From positions 1,595,096 through 1,659,095 of the forward strand of contig NZ_JAMLJK010000001.1 of the NCBI RefSeq assembly GCF_023700005.1: a stretch of DNA of 64,000 nucleotides, written 5' to 3'. This stretch comes from Larsenimonas rhizosphaerae (GTDB lineage: Bacteria; Pseudomonadota; Gammaproteobacteria; Pseudomonadales; Halomonadaceae). Shown in pieces: positions 56,151-64,000 of this stretch. Both the position numbers and the translations under genes were made by a program. Under the pieces are notes generated by a model that was not told the DNA's origin, ran no database searches, and saw only the letters and a program-made list of their open reading frames with translations. Every line of letters begins with the position of its first letter. The stretch's first letter is position 1.

Positions 56151-56975
56151 ATGTTGCTGAAAGATCGATTGAACAAGGCTGTGGAAATTGCCGAGGAAGC
56201 GGGCCGCCGCATTATCGAGGCGCGACAGAACAGTAATTTTGGGCAGCGCTACAAGGATGGGTCGGAACTGGTAACTGATGTCGATGTTGCCGTTGATACC
56301 TATATCAGTGGCGCTCTGGATCAATACTTTGGTGATGAAGCACGCCTGTCCGAGGAATTGATGCCCGACAAGGATGCAATTACCGACAGCCGCGCCCTCT
56401 GGATCATTGACCCCATCGACGGCACCGTCAATTTTGCCCATGGCCAACGCCATGTCGCCGTTTCGATTGCGTGGGCCGAAAAGGGCAAGGTTCAAATCGG
56501 TGTGGTACACGCGCCGTTTCTGGGCGAGACCTTTACCGCAATACGGGACGAAGGCGCCTGGTGCAATAACGAGGCCATCGCCCCCAGGGAATGCAAGCAC
56601 ATTGCCGAGGCACTGGTCGGCACAGGCTTTCCCTATGACAGGGATGCCCGGCTTCCGTTACTGCGCCGATTGCGGGCGGTGCTGGAAAATTGCCGTGATG
56701 TGCGCCGTAACGGATCGGCGGCACTGGATCTGTGTGACGTCGCCTGTGGACGACTGGACGCCTATTATGAAAGCACTTCCCCCTGGGATTTCGCGGCCGG
56801 ATTATTGATTGCACGAGAGGCCGGTGCACGTACCGGTCATCTTTATCCGTGTCCGGAAGGTATACCGAAAGAGTTGTATGGCGAAAACCTGGTGACCTCA
56901 GCGCCTGCCATATACAGCGAGCTGGCCTCCCTGCTGGAAAAGGCAGACCGCAATATCTTTGATTACGAGCTCTGA
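56151..56975 (+). CDS. Inositol monophosphatase family protein
   Basis: A 274-aa Mg-dependent, Li-sensitive phosphatase. Metal-binding motifs are present: SEE in LSEELMPD, DPIDGTVNF, and WDFAAGLLIAREAG near the C-terminus. In a halophile the substrate could be inositol phosphate, a sugar phosphate or 3'-phosphoadenosine phosphate; SuhB (the usual housekeeping member) is one option but the context is not that of suhB. It follows prrA by 35 nt and may be in the same transcript. Confidence 0.85.
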   Translation: MLLKDRLNKAVEIAEEAGRRIIEARQNSNFGQRYKDGSELVTDVDVAVDTYISGALDQYFGDEARLSEELMPDKDAITDSRALWIIDPIDGTVNFAHGQRHVAVSIAWAEKGKVQIGVVHAPFLGETFTAIRDEGAWCNNEAIAPRECKHIAEALVGTGFPYDRDARLPLLRRLRAVLENCRDVRRNGSAALDLCDVACGRLDAYYESTSPWDFAAGLLIAREAGARTGHLYPCPEGIPKELYGENLVTSAPAIYSELASLLEKADRNIFDYEL

Positions 56976-56998
56976 TATACTTGGTCAATAATCGATGT

Positions 56999-57036
56999 TG
57001 ACTGAATTCATTAGTGCTTCGCTACGGATTCAGTCA
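56999..57036 (+). terminator. Possible terminator after the inositol monophosphatase gene
   Basis: Perfect 9-bp outer stem TGACTGAAT / ATTCAGTCA with a 20-nt loop that has a further short stem, followed by TCCTCGTTTTC. The T-run is offset, so termination is likely but not certain. Confidence 0.45.
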
Positions 57037-57094
57037 TCCTCGTTTTCAAAATCAATGACACCCCATTGCGGGTCGATGTCCTGCAGGAGTTGGA

Positions 57095-57361
57095 ATGTTT
57101 ACTGTTATCTTTGGCCGCCCCGGCTGCCCTTTCTGCGTTCGTGCCAAGGACCTGGCTGATGAACTTGCCAGCACGCGCAGTGATTTTACTTACCGTTATA
57201 TCGATATTCATGCAGAAGGCATCACCAAGGCCGACATGGAGAAAACGATTGGTAAACCGGTAAATACCGTGCCACAGATCTTTGTTGATGAAGCGCATAT
57301 CGGTGGTTTCACCGAATTCAACGCCTATGTGCAGGAAAACGCCCTTCTCGCAACATCCTGA
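57095..57361 (+). CDS. grxA: Glutaredoxin 1
   Basis: An 88-aa thioredoxin-fold protein with the dithiol active site CPFC (Cys11, Cys14) and the GrxA pattern TVIFGRPGCPFCVRAKDLA, AEGITKADM, and TVPQIFVDE with HIGGFTEF. It reduces ribonucleotide reductase and mixed disulfides using glutathione, which gor in this window keeps reduced. AGGAG lies 5 nt before the ATG. Confidence 0.96.
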   Translation: MFTVIFGRPGCPFCVRAKDLADELASTRSDFTYRYIDIHAEGITKADMEKTIGKPVNTVPQIFVDEAHIGGFTEFNAYVQENALLATS

Positions 57362-57431
57362 TCCATCAATGAACTGGCGACGAACCGTCGTCACGTTCTA
57401 GCATAAGGGCATCGTACACGAGGAACCGTCG

Positions 57432-59297
57432 ATGCCTTTTCTTCTTGAAGCTGCCCTGCTGCTTGGCGCTGCCATTATTGCTGTCCCTGTATTTCAGCGA
57501 CTGGGACTTGGTTCTATTCTGGGCTACCTGTTTGTAGGTATTCTATTCGGCCCTTCCCTTCTCAAGGTATTTTCCGAACCCGAGGCAGTGCTGCACTTTG
57601 CCGAATTCGGCGTAGTGATGCTGCTCTTTGTCATCGGTCTTGAACTTGAGCCCAAGCGCCTGTGGCGAATGCGCCTTCGACTCATGGGACTGGGTAGCGC
57701 CCAGATGGTCATCAGTGGGCTGCTCCTGGCCAGCATTGGCTGGCTGCTGCAACTGGAACTGGGGTCATCATTACTGCTCGGATTTATACTGGCGCTCTCC
57801 TCTACCGCGTTTGCCTTGCAGGTACTCAACGAGAACAAGCACCTGACCACCGCGCACGGTCAGTCTGCCTTTTCCATGCTGCTCTTCCAGGATCTGGCCG
57901 TCATCCCGTTGCTGGCGGTGCTGCCACTCTTTGCGGGCGGTGCCCTGGCCAGTTCCAGCGAACTCGCCATTGGCGTGTTACGCAGTGCCGGTACCGTCAT
58001 TGCCGCCATTCTGGTCGGACGCTTTATTTTTCCGCGAGTGCTACGCCTGGTCGCACGAAGTGAACTGCATGAGGTGTTCACGGCCGCGGCCCTGTTCATG
58101 GTGCTTGCCATGGCTCTGCTGATGGAATGGGCCGGCCTGTCGATGGCGCTCGGGGCCTTTCTGGCAGGTGTATTGCTGGCTGATACCGTCTACCGTCATG
58201 AGCTGGAAGCGAATATCGAACCCTTCAAGGGTATTTTGCTGGGGCTATTCTTCATTGGCGTAGGAATGTCCATCAACCTGGTACTGGTCGGCGAAAATAT
58301 CCTGTTGGTGCTTGCCATTACCGTACTACTGCTGCTTATCAAAACCGCCATTCTGGCCACCATTGGCTGGTTGACTCGCCTTCCCCGAGCCGAAATACCA
58401 CCGCTGGCAGCGATACTTTCCCAGGGAGGAGAGTTTGATTTTGTGCTATTGACTGCCGGAGTCAGTGCCGGCGTATTCAGCCAGCGCGTAGCCAGCCTGT
58501 GCATTGCCGCTGTAACCATCTCCATGGCATTGACTCCCTTTCTTTATCGGCTTGCCCTGCGCTGGGGGCATTCACTTGCCCCCAAACGTTCCTTTGATAC
58601 AGCAGACAATGATGAAACGCCTCCTGTACTGATTGCAGGTCTGGGGCGTGTGGGGCAAATGATTGCCCGTATTCTCAAGCTTCAGGGGATCAATTTCACG
58701 GCGCTGGACCCGAACATCAAGCAGGTCGAATTCATCCGCAAGTTCGGCTCGCGCATCTATTACGCAGATGCTTCGCGGCATGATTTGCTCCGCTCGGCTG
58801 GTGCCGAGCAGGCGAAGGTACTGGTTATCGCTGTTGATGACCCTCAGGCAACGCTCGACATCGCGCGCATGGCCAAACAACATTTTCCTCATCTCGAGAT
58901 TTATGCACGAGCACGCAATCGTCATCACGCCTGGCAATTGATGGAGCTTGGGGTAACCCATCTGGTACGCGAAACATTCGGTGCCAGCATGGAAATGAGC
59001 GGCGATATTCTGCGTGGTCTCGGGTTTCCCAGCGCCAACGCTGCTGAAGCGGTGCGTACCTTCAGGGATTTCGATAACGAGCTTTTCAGATCCTCCTATC
59101 GCCACAGGAATGATAACGACGCCCTGCTTGAGAGCGACCGCGTTGCGATGAACGAACTTTATGCCCTGTTTCAAAAGGGTCAGAAAGCTGATGAAGAGCG
59201 CAAGGAGCGCCGTGAAAGGAAACGCCCCCAGGAAGAAAGGACGACCACGGATATACCTCAGGAAACCACTCAAGAGATGTCTCATGATGAGAAGTGA
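57432..59297 (+). CDS. CPA2-family K+/H+ antiporter (KefB/KefC type)
   Basis: A 621-aa membrane protein with about 12 helices in the first 380 residues, including the CPA2 motif LFVIGLELEPKRLW and the ion-site region LLFQDLAVIPLL. An RCK/TrkA-N domain follows (VLIAGLGRVGQMIARIL near 397, with DPN at the end of beta-2). The tail (about 565-621) is highly charged. E. coli KefB/C are glutathione-gated potassium efflux systems; grxA next door is in line with a thiol-stress link, but gating cannot be proved from sequence. Confidence 0.92.
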   Translation: MPFLLEAALLLGAAIIAVPVFQRLGLGSILGYLFVGILFGPSLLKVFSEPEAVLHFAEFGVVMLLFVIGLELEPKRLWRMRLRLMGLGSAQMVISGLLLASIGWLLQLELGSSLLLGFILALSSTAFALQVLNENKHLTTAHGQSAFSMLLFQDLAVIPLLAVLPLFAGGALASSSELAIGVLRSAGTVIAAILVGRFIFPRVLRLVARSELHEVFTAAALFMVLAMALLMEWAGLSMALGAFLAGVLLADTVYRHELEANIEPFKGILLGLFFIGVGMSINLVLVGENILLVLAITVLLLLIKTAILATIGWLTRLPRAEIPPLAAILSQGGEFDFVLLTAGVSAGVFSQRVASLCIAAVTISMALTPFLYRLALRWGHSLAPKRSFDTADNDETPPVLIAGLGRVGQMIARILKLQGINFTALDPNIKQVEFIRKFGSRIYYADASRHDLLRSAGAEQAKVLVIAVDDPQATLDIARMAKQHFPHLEIYARARNRHHAWQLMELGVTHLVRETFGASMEMSGDILRGLGFPSANAAEAVRTFRDFDNELFRSSYRHRNDNDALLESDRVAMNELYALFQKGQKADEERKERRERKRPQEERTTTDIPQETTQEMSHDEK

Positions 59298-60123
59298 CCA
59301 TCCGGTCTTTGAGGCCCATGATATTCAGCTCATGTCCACATTGACTCCTCTACAGGGCGGAGATGTCAGCGAGGTTTATCAGGTAGAAACGCGGCAGGGG
59401 CGGATTGTCGTCAAGTTTGGCTTACCCTCTGTTCTTCGGGCGGAAGCGATCGGCCTTGAAGCGCTTCGTCAGGCGGGTACTCGCCTGACCGTTCCCTGCT
59501 GTCTTGCGCACATGGATGATGCTCTGGTGATGAATTTCATCACACAGAAGCCATCAGGGCCTTTCGGAGCAGCGTTTCTTGGAGAGGAACTTCGTCACCT
59601 TCATGCGGGTACACGCCAGCAGCAGCATGGATTTCATCGCACAACCTATGCTGGACCAACACCTCAGGACAACACACTGACACTGGATGGCCGGGACTTT
59701 TTGATCGAACGCCGGCTAAAGCCTCTTGCATCACGCTGTCATCATCAGGGCTACCTCTCCGAGCTGGACATGCTTGACCTTGCCCAGCTTTATGACGACT
59801 TGCCAACATGGCTTGAACATCGCCCTGCCTGCCTTGTCCATGGGGATCTTTGGCATGGCAATGTGCTTTACACGCCTGATGGCGCGGCATTGATTGATCC
59901 GGCAGTATACTGGCATTACCCGGATATGGATCTTGCCTTGTTTGAGCTTTTCGCGAGTCCTGCTGAAGCCTTCAGTGAAGCGTACTGGGATGGAAACAAG
60001 CCATCGTACTGGCCTGAACGATGTGCTCTCTTTCAGCTATATCCACTGCTCAACCATCTCCACTTGTTTGGTGAAGGTTACCTGGCAAGTGTGCGTAGAG
60101 CGCTTTCAAAAGTCATGAATTAA
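59284..60123 (+). CDS. Fructosamine kinase family protein
   Basis: A 279-aa kinase-fold protein (APH/ChoK-like). Nucleotide-loop region GGDVSEVYQV, VVKFG with the Lys, and the catalytic and metal-binding LVHGDLWHGNVLY followed by ALIDPAVYWHYPDMDLALFELF are the fructosamine/ketosamine-3-kinase signature. It phosphorylates glycated amines for deglycation. The start is placed at 59284, overlapping the antiporter gene by 14 nt; only a weak ribosome-binding site is seen, and the ATG 3 nt on is equally possible. Confidence 0.87.
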   Translation: MMRSDHPVFEAHDIQLMSTLTPLQGGDVSEVYQVETRQGRIVVKFGLPSVLRAEAIGLEALRQAGTRLTVPCCLAHMDDALVMNFITQKPSGPFGAAFLGEELRHLHAGTRQQQHGFHRTTYAGPTPQDNTLTLDGRDFLIERRLKPLASRCHHQGYLSELDMLDLAQLYDDLPTWLEHRPACLVHGDLWHGNVLYTPDGAALIDPAVYWHYPDMDLALFELFASPAEAFSEAYWDGNKPSYWPERCALFQLYPLLNHLHLFGEGYLASVRRALSKVMN

Positions 60124-60167
60124 TCTCGCTCCGTTATAAAATTTTTCTTTATTTATTTTCAACAAAA

Positions 60168-60181
60168 AAGATAACGGTATA
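60168..60181 (-). repeat. Copy 3 of the 14-bp TATACCGTTATCTT motif
   Basis: Reverse-strand copy in the AT-rich 249-bp gap before the acyltransferase gene. With the copy near 4007 it shares 16 bases (TTTATACCGTTATCTT). A CCGTTAT at 60131-60137 and the ATAACGG at 60171-60177 frame an AT-rich core, as at 3983-4018. The rest of the gap (60190-60372) holds only a 25-codon open frame without a ribosome-binding site. Confidence 0.5.
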
Positions 60182-60372
60182 AATTGAACCATGGAAACTC
60201 CTCACGTCTACCAATCTGTTGCTACGCTGATTTCAATGTCTCTGGACGGCAGCGCAGTGGTCGGCTGAACACCATCTACAGCCATGGCTTGCGGGTTGCT
60301 TTTAACAGCTGCCACTATGCACAATGCGCTGATAAGTTTCGGCTTTTTCTGGCAAATTTCCGAGGGCGATGG

Positions 60373-61227
60373 ATGTATTTCATGAAAGGCTGTGCCAGCC
60401 TGTGCTATCTCGCGATCAATACATTACTGTGTGCGCTGCCCTTTTATTTTCTGGCATTAATCAAGCTTTTAGTGCCCTCAGAGCGCCTGCAGATTCGCTG
60501 TCTGGCGGGGCTGAATCGCATCGCGGGCTACTGGATTGATCTCAATAATCTCTGGATTCGACATGTACTGCGTCCTTCCATAGCGTTGACACGCCCGAAT
60601 GACCTGTCTCCTCACCAGTGGTGGCTGGTTATTTCCAATCATCAGAGCTGGACGGATATTCTGCTGCTTCAACTGGCCCTGCGCCGCCAGATCCCCGTGC
60701 CTCGCTTTTTCATCAAACGCGAATTGATATGGATTCCGGTTATTGGACTGGCCTGGTGGGCACTAGAGTTCCCCTTGATGTATCGCAAGGGTTCTGTCAG
60801 TGCCTCACGCAGAGACATGGCAGCAACGCGCAGACTGTGCCAGCGTGCTCGCCATACTCCGGTTGCCATTTACAATTTCGTGGAAGGCACACGCTTCACG
60901 CCAGCAAAGAAAGCGGCACAGCACAGCCCCTTCACCCACCTGCTGAAACCAAAGGCCGGAGGTATTGGTGTTGTACTGTCAATGCTGGGGGATCGCTTGT
61001 CGGGTATTCTGGATGTCACCCTGGACTATAGTCAGGGATCAAGCCGGTTCTGGGATTTTCTGTGTGGTCGCAGTGGTCTGATCAAGCTGACCATTCACCA
61101 ACTTCCCGTCGAGCCCTGGATGTATTCTGCCGGGCTGACGGATGTCGAACGCAAACAACGGTTTCATACATGGGTCAATACTCTGTGGCACGACAAGGAT
61201 CAACGCTTGTCCTCTTCTTCTTCCTGA
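60373..61227 (+). CDS. YihG-type membrane acyltransferase
   Basis: A 284-aa PlsC-like acyltransferase closely resembling E. coli YihG. The N-terminal hydrophobic region (about 8-35) anchors it. The catalytic motif is NHQSWTD (HX4D), followed by KRELIWIPVIGLAWW and the substrate motif VEGTRFT. It is expected to acylate a lysophospholipid or related acceptor at the inner membrane. The start at 60373 has GAGGG 6 nt upstream; an in-frame extension to 60184 has no support. The TGA overlaps a downstream ATG by one base. Confidence 0.88.
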   Translation: MYFMKGCASLCYLAINTLLCALPFYFLALIKLLVPSERLQIRCLAGLNRIAGYWIDLNNLWIRHVLRPSIALTRPNDLSPHQWWLVISNHQSWTDILLLQLALRRQIPVPRFFIKRELIWIPVIGLAWWALEFPLMYRKGSVSASRRDMAATRRLCQRARHTPVAIYNFVEGTRFTPAKKAAQHSPFTHLLKPKAGGIGVVLSMLGDRLSGILDVTLDYSQGSSRFWDFLCGRSGLIKLTIHQLPVEPWMYSAGLTDVERKQRFHTWVNTLWHDKDQRLSSSSS

Positions 61228-62030
61228 TGGCCACTCTGTTGAGCGGGTGTGCATCAATATCCTCCTCGTCGGGAAGCGGCGGCTGGGTAACCATACAACG
61301 TGGTGATACCATGCACCGCCTGGCCAACCGCTATGGCATACCGGTATTGCGGCTGCAACGCTTCAACCCCGGGATCAATGCTCGTGACATGAAGGTCGGA
61401 CAGCGGCTGATGATGCCGTCACGGCAGGAGCGTGCACCAGGAAGCGGCACTTACCGCTATCAGATAAGGCCGGGCGATACCTTTGGTCGTATTGCAGCAC
61501 ACTTCAACACATCAGCCGCGGCAATAAGTCAGTCGAACCGTCAGGTGAACCCCAGAACCCTGCAGGTAGGCCGCCTGATCAGTGTCCCCGTCTCTGCCTC
61601 TACACGTGTGGCCGCAGCTCCCAGATCACGGCCCAGCAACATTACCCTTCCGGCCAGTGCGCACAACTGGCCATGGCCATTGAGAGACGGCCGAGTGACG
61701 CGCGAGTTCGGTGAAGATGCCAGAGGCACGCTGCAACCCATGATGTTACTGGCTGGAAATGATCGAACGGCCCGCGCCGTCAGCGCAGGTGTGGTAAAGT
61801 TTGCCGGCAATATGCGCCAGTTGGGCAATGTCGTCATTATTCATCACGCCAGTAACATGCAGACAGTGTTTGCCTATTGCGGCACGCCCGACGTTCGGGA
61901 AGGACAACAGGTAATGCCCGGCACACCTGTTTGCCGTGTTGCTCCGCGCGAGCAGGCCTCACAACACGCCCTGTTATTCGATATCAGAAAGGCGGGCCAT
62001 CCGGTCGACCCAAGGCGCGTGCTAAAGTGA
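61170..62030 (+). CDS. LysM lipoprotein with a degenerate LytM/M23 domain (NlpD-like)
   Basis: A 286-aa outer-membrane lipoprotein. The hydrophobic signal (VLFFFLMATLLSGC) ends in the lipobox LSGC, lipidated at about residue 26. Two LysM domains bind peptidoglycan (RGDTMHRLANRYGIP and PGDTFGRIAAHFNTS). The C-terminal LytM domain keeps the fold motifs (VSAGVVKFAGN, LGNVVIIHH, KAGHPVDPRRVL) but lacks the zinc-binding set. HxGxD is absent, and the last HxH reads LLFDIR. Such domains activate amidases instead of cutting, as in NlpD and EnvC. The start at 61170 lies inside the acyltransferase gene and is needed for a complete signal peptide; a GTG at 61185 is also possible. Confidence 0.82.
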   Translation: MGQYSVARQGSTLVLFFFLMATLLSGCASISSSSGSGGWVTIQRGDTMHRLANRYGIPVLRLQRFNPGINARDMKVGQRLMMPSRQERAPGSGTYRYQIRPGDTFGRIAAHFNTSAAAISQSNRQVNPRTLQVGRLISVPVSASTRVAAAPRSRPSNITLPASAHNWPWPLRDGRVTREFGEDARGTLQPMMLLAGNDRTARAVSAGVVKFAGNMRQLGNVVIIHHASNMQTVFAYCGTPDVREGQQVMPGTPVCRVAPREQASQHALLFDIRKAGHPVDPRRVLK

Positions 62031-62120
62031 GACGTCATTCAATTATCATTTCTTTTACGCGATGCTGTCATGACGACTGAACATACTCTTCAGCAAACGC
62101 CATCCGGTCAGGAACCCCCC

Positions 62121-63281
62121 ATGACCAGCATTGCCTTTGTCAGTGAAACCTGGGCACCCGAAATCAATGGCGTGGCCCATACGCTTCATCAGCTCGCTGG
62201 TAAGCTGGTCTCGCGTGGCTTCGAGCTGCAGCTGATTCGCCCGGTTCCTCTTGATGGCTCAACCGACCCGGATGTCACTCACGAGCTTCAGGTCCGCTCC
62301 ATTCCGATCCCTGACTATGAAGGGGTTCGCATGGGAAGACCCTGTTCGCATCGGCTGTCTCGGTTCTGGAAGGCTCATCGCCCGGATGTTGTCTATATCG
62401 CCACTGAGGGGCCGCTGGGCCTAAGTGCCCTCAATACAGCGAGGCGCCTTGGCCTTCCCGTTGTCAGCGGGTTTCATACCAATTTTGATCAATACAGTCA
62501 GCATTACATCATGCTGAAGGTACTGCGCCCCTTCGTTCGGCCCTTTTTACGCCGCTTTCATAATCGGTCCGCGGTGACGCTGGTACCCACCCGCTTCCAG
62601 GCGGATGCCCTGACAAACTACGGCTACAACAATGTTGAAGTCATGGGACGCGGACTGGACAATGAGCGGTTTTCACCCTCACATCGTCGTGCCTCACTCA
62701 GGCAGGACTGGAAGGCGAAGGATAATACTCTGGTATTTTTGTACGTCGGCAGGCTCGCTGCCGAAAAGAACATGCCCCTGATGATCCAGGCACTGGAGCA
62801 GGTGCATGAGCGGTATCCGGATGTCCGGGCGGTGTTTGTCGGCGATGGCCCCATGAAAAGGGAACTGGAAACCCGTCTGCCCTGGGCCATTTTTGCCGGG
62901 TTCAGGGAGGGTGATGAGCTGGCGGCCTATTATGCCAGCGCCGACATTTTCATCTTCCCTTCGCGTTCGGAAACCTTTGGCAATGTGGTTACAGAAGCAA
63001 TGGCCAGCGGTCTGGCCTGCATTGCCTTCAATTACGCGGCGGCAGGTGAGTTGATTGAGCACGGGCAGGAAGGACAACTGGTCGACTACACTGACGATCA
63101 GGGATTTATTGACGCTACGCTTTCATTGGTTGAGGACACGGAGCATGTTCGCCAAATGGGAGAAGCAGCGCGCGAGCGCGTGTTATCACTGACGTGGTCA
63201 TCCATTTGTGACCAATTTATCAAGTATTTGCATCAGGCACAGGAGGTGAGTGATGCAAGAGCGCAGCTCTCTAATGTTTAA
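62121..63281 (+). CDS. GT4-family glycosyltransferase
   Basis: A 386-aa GT-B fold enzyme. The N-domain starts TSIAFVSETWAPEINGVAHT, with the acceptor-side GFHTNFDQYSQHY. The C-domain has LYVGRLAAEKNMPLMIQAL and the EX7E-like donor site FPSRSETFGNVVTEAMASG. It resembles mannosyl- and glucosyltransferases that build glycolipids (MgtA/PimB-like). The start MTSIAF is preferred because AGGA lies 7 nt upstream; an ATG at 62070 has none. Neighbours (acyltransferase, PAP2 phosphatase) hint at a lipid-linked product, but this is inference. Confidence 0.88.
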   Translation: MTSIAFVSETWAPEINGVAHTLHQLAGKLVSRGFELQLIRPVPLDGSTDPDVTHELQVRSIPIPDYEGVRMGRPCSHRLSRFWKAHRPDVVYIATEGPLGLSALNTARRLGLPVVSGFHTNFDQYSQHYIMLKVLRPFVRPFLRRFHNRSAVTLVPTRFQADALTNYGYNNVEVMGRGLDNERFSPSHRRASLRQDWKAKDNTLVFLYVGRLAAEKNMPLMIQALEQVHERYPDVRAVFVGDGPMKRELETRLPWAIFAGFREGDELAAYYASADIFIFPSRSETFGNVVTEAMASGLACIAFNYAAAGELIEHGQEGQLVDYTDDQGFIDATLSLVEDTEHVRQMGEAARERVLSLTWSSICDQFIKYLHQAQEVSDARAQLSNV

Positions 63282-63795
63282 GCGTCTGGATATGCTGGAA
63301 TGGCGTGCATGCCACAGGCTGTCTCGACTGGGGGCCTACCGCCCTGTCCTCTGGATTTTAAGAATTGCCAGCCGATTGGGAGACTGGCCTGCTTGGGTGT
63401 TGCTGTGCTTTTCAATCCCCCTGTTCAAGGGCATGCACGGTTGGCTTCTGGCAGTGGAATTTGGACTGACAGCAGCCGTGGGCGGGCTTTTGTACCGGTT
63501 ATTGAAAAACCGGCTCTGTCGAGAAAGGCCTTATATTTCCTTTGAAATCCCCTGCACGATGCCCCCGCTGGATCGCTACAGCTTTCCAAGTGGCCATACG
63601 CTTCACGCCGTCATGTTCACGACACTGACAGCAACGTTTGTTCCTGAACTGTTGTGGGCGGTACTCCCCTTTGCTGCTCTGGTTATTCTTTCTCGCGTCA
63701 TTCTCGGGCTGCATTACCTGACGGATGTCGCCGCCGGTGCCCTCATCGGGTTCCTGCTGGCCGAGCTCAGTATCATTCTTATTTCCCTGTCGTGA
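63253..63795 (+). CDS. PAP2-family membrane phosphatase
   Basis: A 180-aa membrane protein with about five helices and the three PAP2 motifs: KNRLCRERPY, PSGHTLHAV and SRVILGLHYLTDVAAG with the catalytic His residues. It probably dephosphorylates phosphatidate, a phosphatidylglycerophosphate or undecaprenyl pyrophosphate. A perfect AGGAGG lies 6 nt before the ATG, overlapping the glycosyltransferase end by 29 nt. Its TGA overlaps the alkB GTG. Confidence 0.9.
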   Translation: MQERSSLMFKRLDMLEWRACHRLSRLGAYRPVLWILRIASRLGDWPAWVLLCFSIPLFKGMHGWLLAVEFGLTAAVGGLLYRLLKNRLCRERPYISFEIPCTMPPLDRYSFPSGHTLHAVMFTTLTATFVPELLWAVLPFAALVILSRVILGLHYLTDVAAGALIGFLLAELSIILISLS

Positions 63796-64000
63796 CATCA
63801 CATCGGGTGCTGGAAGACTGGCCCCTCTGGTACCTGCCTGATGCACTGGATGGCACCCGCGCCTGGCAGGTATTCGAGGAGCTTCTGGCACTGCCCATGT
63901 GGGAACAGCCCGATATCACCCTGTTTGGCAAACGGCACCCCATCCCACGACAACAGATCTGGATGGGTGATCCAGATGCGGCCTACCGCTATTCCAATCA
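63792..64000 (+). CDS. alkB: AlkB-like 2-oxoglutarate/Fe(II) dioxygenase, N-terminal fragment (runs off the right edge)
   Basis: The first 69 codons from a GTG at 63792, which overlaps the stop of the PAP2 gene (GTGA). The translation shows WYLPDALDG, then ITLFGKRHPIPRQQIWMGD and AAYRYSN, the N-terminal pattern of AlkB-family DNA/RNA alkylation repair enzymes. The catalytic HxD...H lies outside the window, so the call rests on this N-terminal pattern. Confidence 0.75.
   Translation, partial: MTSHRVLEDWPLWYLPDALDGTRAWQVFEELLALPMWEQPDITLFGKRHPIPRQQIWMGDPDAAYRYSN

Noticed and set aside
60190-60267. A 25-codon open frame (start METPHVYQ) before the acyltransferase
   Set aside because: It has no ribosome-binding site and no other sign of coding; kept only as a remark.
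60184-60372. N-terminal extension of the acyltransferase by 63 codons
   Set aside because: The extension has no membrane or family features, while the ATG at 60373 has a GAGGG site and matches the YihG start.

Overview
The window is a gene-dense stretch of a moderately GC-rich gammaproteobacterial chromosome. The complete ectoine operon (ectABC), an otsB-otsA trehalose operon, an MscL channel and many single-copy genes in pseudomonad-like order (ruvCAB-ybgC-tolQRAB-pal-cpoB; mupP-ubiG-mtaD-mtnA; nfuA-metH-cysI-DUF934) point to a halophilic member of the Halomonadaceae (Halomonas/Kushneria group). This is inferred from gene content and remembered protein sequences; no search was run. No rRNA, tRNA, CRISPR array, insertion sequence or prophage was seen, and no stretch longer than about 250 bp lacks a gene.

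Layout. 1-3900 (minus): otsB, a GH15 glycosidase and the 5' end of otsA, then a nucleoside hydrolase. 4-6.4 kb: corA, a D-2-hydroxyacid dehydrogenase, an FmdB zinc ribbon. 6.5-16.2 kb (plus): aspS, ruvCAB, ybgC and the Tol-Pal operon. 16.2-18.9 kb (minus): mupP, ubiG and an MTA deaminase gene, divergent from mtnA. 20-22.3 kb: galU and a UDP-glucose-dehydrogenase-like gene that lacks the catalytic cysteine. 22.5-29.7 kb: a coiled-coil membrane protein, tamA-tamB, msrA. 29.7-31.8 kb: carbonic anhydrase and glutathione reductase, divergent. 32-34.5 kb: ectABC, closed by a very long perfect inverted repeat. 34.5-36 kb: a DUF1161-like secreted protein and a TauE/SafE permease, with a sequence between them that matches the XerCD dif site. 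36.1-39.3 kb: zur-znuABC with two Zur-box-like sites. 39.3-40.4 kb: hisI, yidD, sufE. 40.5-42.8 kb: a tyrosine recombinase divergent from a KfrA-like coiled-coil DNA-binding protein, with a repeat-rich shared promoter region. 42.8-49.7 kb: nfuA, metH, siroheme sulfite reductase, DUF934. 49.7-54 kb: tatD, mscL, prfC, two small genes, a PrpA-type phosphatase. 54.2-60.1 kb: PrrBA/RegBA two-component system, an inositol monophosphatase family gene, grxA, a KefB/C-type antiporter, a fructosamine-kinase-like gene. 60.3-64 kb: YihG-type acyltransferase, an NlpD-like lipoprotein, a glycosyltransferase, a PAP2 phosphatase and the start of alkB.

How it fits together. Osmoadaptation is covered by ectoine synthesis, trehalose synthesis and a pressure-release channel. 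The cell envelope is covered by Tol-Pal, TamAB, MupP recycling and the acyltransferase/glycosyltransferase/PAP2 group. Sulfur and redox metabolism is covered by CysI, DUF934, MetH, glutathione reductase, GrxA, MsrA, NfuA and SufE, with PrrBA as a likely redox regulator. Zinc supply is under Zur.

The most notable non-coding signal is the dif site near 35.2 kb. FtsK-loading (KOPS-like) octamers read by eye point towards it from both sides, so the window probably spans the replication terminus. The least explained locus is the recombinase/KfrA pair about 5-7 kb away, with its own tandem 7-bp repeats and a 10-bp-arm inverted repeat.
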